From positions 1-64,000 of the forward strand of contig NZ_JABFMX010000012.1 in the NCBI RefSeq assembly GCF_013359735.1: 64,000 nt of DNA. The letters run 5' to 3'. The notes beneath the pieces were generated by a model that saw only the letters and a program-made list of their open reading frames with translations, was not told the DNA's origin and did no database searches. The position numbers were made by a program, and so were the translations under genes. Source of the DNA: Arthrobacter sp. C9C5. Its GTDB lineage: Bacteria; Actinomycetota; Actinomycetes; Actinomycetales; Micrococcaceae. Shown here piece by piece: positions 60,088 through 64,000 of this stretch; positions within the stretch are counted from its first letter, which is position 1; the number at the start of each line of letters is the position of its first letter.

Positions 60088-60489
60088 TTAGGACGCGTGT
60101 TCGTACCCGATGAGCCAGTGAAGTCCGTGGCGATCGATGACCTGGCCGTCCGAAGCGCCCCAGGGCTTCGGCGAGAGGGGGTCGACTACTTTGCCGTCTT
60201 CCGCGAGCCGGTCGAACCACTCGTGCAGAACCGCCGGTTCGGCCGTCCCCAGCAACGAGAGCATCACGCCTTCGAGCCGGACGCTCTTCTCGCCGGTTGC
60301 CGCATCCGATCCGGCCAGAGCGACGGCGCCGTCGAGCATTCCGTGGGCGATGGCGTCAGGCGGGCCGTCGCTGCGGTTGAACTCCGCATAGGTAAACAAG
60401 GTAACCTCGCCGCCGAAGACGTCCGCGTAGAAGCCGAGTGCTTCACGTGCCGTTCCGGGGAAGCTGACATAGATCTGCAGTGCCGTCAT
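60088..60489 (-). CDS. VOC family protein (PhnB/glyoxalase-like)
   Basis: This 133-residue vicinal-oxygen-chelate fold protein has the start TALQIYVSFPGTAREALGFYADVFGGEV and the C-terminal DRHGLHWLIGYE. It resembles the PhnB-like group of unknown function. ATG at 60489 is supported by the TAGGAT box 6 bases upstream; a GTG two codons earlier would sit inside that spacing. Confidence 0.85.
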   Translation of the reverse strand: MTALQIYVSFPGTAREALGFYADVFGGEVTLFTYAEFNRSDGPPDAIAHGMLDGAVALAGSDAATGEKSVRLEGVMLSLLGTAEPAVLHEWFDRLAEDGKVVDPLSPKPWGASDGQVIDRHGLHWLIGYEHAS

Positions 60490-60495
60490 GTGCAC

Positions 60496-60501
60496 ATCCT
60501 A
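60496..60501 (-). promoter_or_regulatory. -10 box of leaderless VOC gene
   Basis: TAGGAT on the minus strand, six bases (GTGCAC), then the ATG. The AGGA inside it could be misread as a ribosome binding site. Confidence 0.45.
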
Positions 60502-60621
60502 CGAAGTCGGATATCCGACGACCATCAGCTGATGCTGGCGCCGCGTGTGACCCATTAGACACGAGTTGCTCGACACAATGTGATGGCCGCGCCTATGGCG
60601 AAGCCCTATCCTCGAATAATC

Positions 60622-61668
60622 ATGACTTCAGCATCGAGCACGGATCCGGCAGCGGAAGCTGCGGCGGAGACCGCAGCGGGCAGCACCGGGGATTCCCGGC
60701 CGGGGGAGCGCCCGATCGGCGTCTTCGATTCCGGCGTCGGAGGCCTCACGGTGGCACGGTCGATCATTGACCAGCTGCCCAACGAATCCATCCTGTACGT
60801 CGGCGACACCGCGCACGGGCCTTACGGTCCGCTGCCCATCGCCGAGGTCCGCGCCAATGCGCTCGGCGTGATGGACGAACTGGTCGATTCCGGCGTCAAG
60901 CTGCTCACAATCGCCTGCAACTCCGCTTCCGCCGCCGTGCTGCGCGACGCGCGCGAACGGTATACCGCCCGCTACGGCATCCCGGTGATCGAAGTGATCC
61001 AGCCGGCCGTCAGGCGTGCGGTTGCGGCCACCCGCAACGGCCGCGTCGGCGTGATCGGGACCTCCGCCACCGTGGGCTCCCGCGCCTACGAGGACACCTT
61101 TGCGGCAGCACCGGACCTGGACATCACCTCGGTGGCCTGCCCGGCCTTCGTCTCCTATGTGGAGGCCGGCATCACCACCGGGCCGGAACTGCTCGCCGTC
61201 GCCCGCGAATACCTGGCCCCGCTCACCGCGGCCGGCGTGGACACCGTGGTGCTGGGCTGCACGCACTACCCGCTGCTCACGGGTGTGATCTCCTTCGTCC
61301 TTGGTGAGGACGTCACGCTGGTGTCCAGCGCGGAAGAAACTGCCAAAGACGTGTACCGTGCGCTAGCGTCGCGGGGCCTGGAGCGCACCGGCACGACCGC
61401 CCCGGAGTACAACTTCATCGCCACCGGCGACGCCGCGCAGTTCGAGCACCTCGCCCGCCGTTTCCTCGGCCCCGAGGTCCTCAGCGTCCGCCACGTGGAC
61501 CACGTGGCCGCGCAGTACCCCACCGGCAGTCTCGCCCGGATCACCCCGGAAATGATCGCCGCCGCGCAGGCCGGCGCCGGCCGGCCGCGGATCTCCAACT
61601 TCGTATCCTCCGATTTTGTCGCCTCCGATGCTTCGCCGCTGGCCGGCCTCCGGAGGTCCGGCCTGTGA
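60622..61668 (+). CDS. murI: Glutamate racemase
   Basis: This 348-residue enzyme supplies D-glutamate for peptidoglycan. Motifs are [12 protein letters not shown] (catalytic Asp, about residue 35), [15 protein letters not shown] with the first catalytic Cys and GCTHYP with the second. It is longer than the usual 270-290: an Ala/Glu-rich N-terminus of about 30 residues and a C-terminal tail of about 40 account for this. In-frame ATGs also occur at 60580 and 60595. None has a good ribosome binding site, so the start is uncertain. Confidence 0.9.
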   Translation: MTSASSTDPAAEAAAETAAGSTGDSRPGERPIGVFDSGVGGLTVARSIIDQLPNESILYVGDTAHGPYGPLPIAEVRANALGVMDELVDSGVKLLTIACNSASAAVLRDARERYTARYGIPVIEVIQPAVRRAVAATRNGRVGVIGTSATVGSRAYEDTFAAAPDLDITSVACPAFVSYVEAGITTGPELLAVAREYLAPLTAAGVDTVVLGCTHYPLLTGVISFVLGEDVTLVSSAEETAKDVYRALASRGLERTGTTAPEYNFIATGDAAQFEHLARRFLGPEVLSVRHVDHVAAQYPTGSLARITPEMIAAAQAGAGRPRISNFVSSDFVASDASPLAGLRRSGL

Positions 61669-62462
61669 AGCTGACTATCGTGGGCTGCACCGGGTCCTTT
61701 CCCGGGCCCGGCTCGCCGGCGTCGTGCTACCTGCTGACCGCGCACGACGGCGAGCGGAGCTGGAAGATCGTACTGGACCTGGGCAGCGGCGCCCTTGGCG
61801 CCATCCAGCGGTACACCGACCTGGAGGACATCGACGGGATCTTCCTGACCCACCTGCACCCCGACCACTGCATGGACCTGTGCGGGCTGCACGTCGCGGT
61901 GCGCTGGAAGCCGGGCGGCTGGGGACGCGGCCGGATCCCGGTCTGGGGACCCGCCGCCACCGCGGACCGGATGGCCACCGCCTACGGCCTGGATCTGGAC
62001 CCGGGCATGCACGAGGAGTTCGATTTCAGCAACTGGTCCGAGCGCAAGCCCGTGGCCATGGGCCCCTTCACCGTGACCCCGTTCGCGGTGAACCACCCGG
62101 TCGAGGAGGCCTACGCCCTGCGGGTGGAGGTCACCGAACCGGACAAGGACGGCACCCCGGTTACCCGGGTGCTGGGCTACTCGGGAGACACCGACTCCTG
62201 CGGCGGCCTCGAGGACGCGGCCCGGGACGCGGACCTGTTCCTCTGCGAGGCGGCGTTCGAGGAAGGCCGCGACGACGGCATCAAGGACGTGCACCTGACC
62301 GGCAAACGCGCCGGCGAAGCGGCCGTGGCCGCCGGGGCGCGGCGGCTGCTGCTGACCCACATCCCGGTCTGGACATCCCCGACCAAGGTGATGGCCGAGG
62401 CCAAGGAGGTCTTCGGCCAGCACGTGGCCGTTGCCGTCGCGGGCGTGCACTACACCGTCTGA
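61665..62462 (+). CDS. MBL-fold metallo-hydrolase (RNase Z-like)
   Basis: This 265-residue protein has the metal motif [10 protein letters not shown] near residue 63 and the later [11 protein letters not shown] and CEAAFEEG segments with a C-terminal THIPVW, which gives the full set of metallo-beta-lactamase ligands of the RNase Z/phosphodiesterase group. The substrate (RNA end or cyclic phosphodiester) cannot be read. It lies between murI and rph, and the GTG overlaps the murI stop by 4 bases. Confidence 0.88.
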   Translation: MKLTIVGCTGSFPGPGSPASCYLLTAHDGERSWKIVLDLGSGALGAIQRYTDLEDIDGIFLTHLHPDHCMDLCGLHVAVRWKPGGWGRGRIPVWGPAATADRMATAYGLDLDPGMHEEFDFSNWSERKPVAMGPFTVTPFAVNHPVEEAYALRVEVTEPDKDGTPVTRVLGYSGDTDSCGGLEDAARDADLFLCEAAFEEGRDDGIKDVHLTGKRAGEAAVAAGARRLLLTHIPVWTSPTKVMAEAKEVFGQHVAVAVAGVHYTV

Positions 62463-62500
62463 ACGGCCGTTCGAGGGAAGAAGCGCACCTGCCAAGTCGA

Positions 62501-62506
62501 TATGCT
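62501..62506 (+). promoter_or_regulatory. -10 box of leaderless rph
   Basis: TATGCT, seven bases (GGAAGGC), then the ATG at 62514. The GGAAGG is only one base from the ATG, so it is unlikely to act as a ribosome binding site. Confidence 0.45.
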
Positions 62507-62513
62507 GGAAGGC

Positions 62514-63272
62514 ATGACTTCCGAAGCCCTTACTGCCCCCGTCATCCGCGCCGATGGCCGCACGCCCGACCAGCTCCGCCCTATCAGCATCACCCGTGGC
62601 TGGTCCAAGCAGGCTGAGGGCTCCGCCCTGATCGAGTTCGGCAACACCCGGGTGCTCTGCACGGCGTCGCTGACTGAAGGCGTGCCGCGCTGGCTCAAGG
62701 GCGAGGGTCGCGGCTGGGTCACCGCCGAATACGCCATGCTGCCGCGGGCCACCAACACCCGCTCCGCCCGCGAGTCCGTCAAGGGCAAGATCGGCGGCCG
62801 CACGCACGAGATTTCCCGCCTGATCGGCCGCTCGCTGCGCTCCATCATCGACACCAAGGCCCTCGGCGAAAACACCATCGTGCTGGACTGCGACGTCCTG
62901 CAGGCCGACGGCGGCACCCGCACGGCCGCCATCACCGGCGCCTACGTCGCCCTCGCCGAAGCGATCCGCTACGCACGCGAGAACAAGCTGATCGCCCGCA
63001 ACGCGCAGCCGCTGATGGACACCATCGCGGCCGTCTCGGTGGGCATCATCGACGGCGTGCCGATGCTGGACCTGCCGTACGTGGAGGATGTCCGCGCCGA
63101 GACCGACATGAACGTCGTGGTCACGGGCTCGGGCAAGTTCGTCGAGGTCCAGGGCACCGCCGAGGGCGCGCCGTTCGACCGCGACGAGCTCAACAAGCTG
63201 CTGGACCTGGCCCTGCTCGGCACGGAGCAGCTCGCCGCCATCCAGCGCGAAACCCTGGCCGAGGCCCCGTGA
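62514..63272 (+). CDS. rph: Ribonuclease PH
   Basis: This 252-residue phosphorolytic 3'-5' exoribonuclease trims tRNA ends. Motifs are [40 protein letters not shown] and [22 protein letters not shown] at 62514 was chosen because homologous text begins at MTSEAL and because of the -10 box 7 bases upstream; ATG at 62502 is in frame but lies in that box. It overlaps the next gene by 4 bases. Confidence 0.95.
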   Translation: MTSEALTAPVIRADGRTPDQLRPISITRGWSKQAEGSALIEFGNTRVLCTASLTEGVPRWLKGEGRGWVTAEYAMLPRATNTRSARESVKGKIGGRTHEISRLIGRSLRSIIDTKALGENTIVLDCDVLQADGGTRTAAITGAYVALAEAIRYARENKLIARNAQPLMDTIAAVSVGIIDGVPMLDLPYVEDVRAETDMNVVVTGSGKFVEVQGTAEGAPFDRDELNKLLDLALLGTEQLAAIQRETLAEAP

Positions 63273-63934
63273 GCGACGCTCCGTCAAGTAACCAGCCGAA
63301 CCCGCCGGTCCTGGTCCTCGCGACCCACAACCAGGGCAAACTGCGGGAACTGCGCGAGCTGCTGCGCGGCCAGCTGCCCGGACTCGACGTCGACACGCAG
63401 GTGGTAGACGCTGGCGCCGTCGGTGCCCCGGACGTCGCCGAGACCGGCGTGACCTTCGCTGAGAATTCGCTGCTTAAGGCCCGGGCGGTGGCGGAGGCCA
63501 CCGGCCTCGTCGCGATCGCCGACGACTCCGGCCTGGCGGTCGACGTCCTGGGCGGCGCCCCGGGCATCTTCTCCGCCCGCTGGGCAGGCCGGCACGGGGA
63601 CGACGCCGCGAACCTGCAGCTGCTGCTGGACCAGCTTGCCGACGTGCCGGACGAGTACCGTGGCGCGGCCTTTGTCTGCGCGGCGGCACTCGCCGTGCCG
63701 GGCCTGGCCGGCGAGGAAGCGCGCGAAGTGGTGGAGTACGGCCAGCTGGAAGGCACGCTGTTGCGGGAGCCGCGCGGGGCGGGCGGCTTCGGCTACGATC
63801 CGGTGCTCCAGCCGAGCGGCCTGGACCGCAGCTGCGCCGAACTCAGCCCGGCGGAGAAGAACGCGATCAGCCACCGCGGCCACGCCTTCCGGGCGCTGCT
63901 GCCGGCGATCGTGGAGGCCCTGGCCGGCAGGTAG
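63269..63934 (+). CDS. rdgB: Non-canonical purine NTP pyrophosphatase (RdgB/HAM1)
   Basis: The 221-residue enzyme removes inosine and xanthosine triphosphates from the pool. The substrate-binding start is [17 protein letters not shown] (N-terminal residues about 12-28), then [13 protein letters not shown] with the metal Glu and [16 protein letters not shown], and the C-terminal FGYDP and [10 protein letters not shown] motifs. The GTG start overlaps rph (GTGA), an rph-rdgB order that is widely conserved. Confidence 0.95.
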   Translation: MSDAPSSNQPNPPVLVLATHNQGKLRELRELLRGQLPGLDVDTQVVDAGAVGAPDVAETGVTFAENSLLKARAVAEATGLVAIADDSGLAVDVLGGAPGIFSARWAGRHGDDAANLQLLLDQLADVPDEYRGAAFVCAAALAVPGLAGEEAREVVEYGQLEGTLLREPRGAGGFGYDPVLQPSGLDRSCAELSPAEKNAISHRGHAFRALLPAIVEALAGR

Positions 63935-63954
63935 CGTCTGCCTTGGTAAACGCA

Positions 63955-63993
63955 AAAAGGATGGCGCCCCACAGTGTGGGGCGCCATCCTTTT
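63955..63993. terminator. Strong bidirectional terminator at the end of the murI-rdgB run
   Basis: A perfect 18-bp stem, AAAAGGATGGCGCCCCAC with GTGGGGCGCCATCCTTTT, closes on AGT, and the T-tract follows on the plus strand. It begins 21 bases after the rdgB stop. Confidence 0.92.
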
Positions 63994-64000
63994 GGGCCGG

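Noticed and set aside
60580..60621. Longer N-terminus of glutamate racemase from ATG at 60580
   Set aside because: It adds residues not seen in relatives and has no ribosome binding site, although none of the candidate starts has a convincing one.

Overview
The window looks like a contiguous piece of chromosome from a high-GC actinobacterium, most probably the Micrococcaceae (Arthrobacter/Pseudarthrobacter type). The grounds are the very GC-rich third codon positions, the many GTG and TTG starts, NucS-type mismatch repair, a Rho with a long Arg/Asn-rich N-terminal insertion, DUF2550, DUF3039 and DUF2017 genes in their usual actinobacterial places, and a large set of leaderless genes with a TAnnnT -10 box 6-7 bases before the start codon. 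I see no insertion sequence, prophage, CRISPR array or rRNA. Most of the window is core genome with small accessory stretches.

Layout. 1-8.9 kb: the 5' end of a DUF222/13E12 HNH-type protein, a lipoprotein, a coupled set (unknown protein, zinc alcohol dehydrogenase, HIT protein), HrpA helicase, a small membrane protein and a GlxA/AraC-type regulator that sits behind a 37-bp palindrome. 8.5-11.9 kb: a protealysin-like M4 protease with its emfourin-type inhibitor, a CDF cation transporter and an isochorismatase-family hydrolase. 11.9-18.7 kb: tRNA-Arg(CCG), then argS-lysA-hom-thrC-thrB, the arginine charging enzyme followed by the aspartate-family pathway to lysine and threonine. 18.7-24.2 kb: rho, a nested palindrome, then prfA-prmC-tsaC (termination and decoding). 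24.2-29.1 kb: two GT2 glycosyltransferases, a membrane nucleotide-sugar dehydratase/epimerase and a WecA/TagO-type glycosyl-1-phosphate transferase, which together form a cell-envelope glycan module.

29.1-37.1 kb: the complete F1Fo ATP synthase operon (two small membrane genes, then atpBEFHAGDC) with a strong hairpin between atpA and atpG. 37.1-41.4 kb: DUF2550, then a membrane esterase coupled to an MprF-like aminoacyl-lipid synthase whose N-terminus is a degenerate rhomboid fold. 41.5-46.7 kb: cold-shock protein, nagA, nucS, a Gly-Lys-rich Cys/His protein, an alpha/beta hydrolase and an AI-2E-type exporter. 46.9-54.1 kb: a three-pass membrane protein of unknown function, a cysteine-less thioredoxin/TPR protein, an old-yellow-enzyme reductase, an ABC exporter pair and nagB. 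54.3-60.1 kb: DUF3039, a superfamily II helicase, a lipoprotein, pncA-pncB (NAD salvage), clpS and DUF2017. 60.1-64 kb: a VOC protein, then murI, an MBL hydrolase, rph and rdgB, closed by a perfect 18-bp terminator stem.

The observations I would follow first are the esterase/pseudo-rhomboid-MprF pair, the nested palindrome between rho and prfA, the palindromic operator in front of the GlxA regulator, the Cys/His protein divergent from nucS, and the leaderless-promoter pattern seen at about fifteen start codons.
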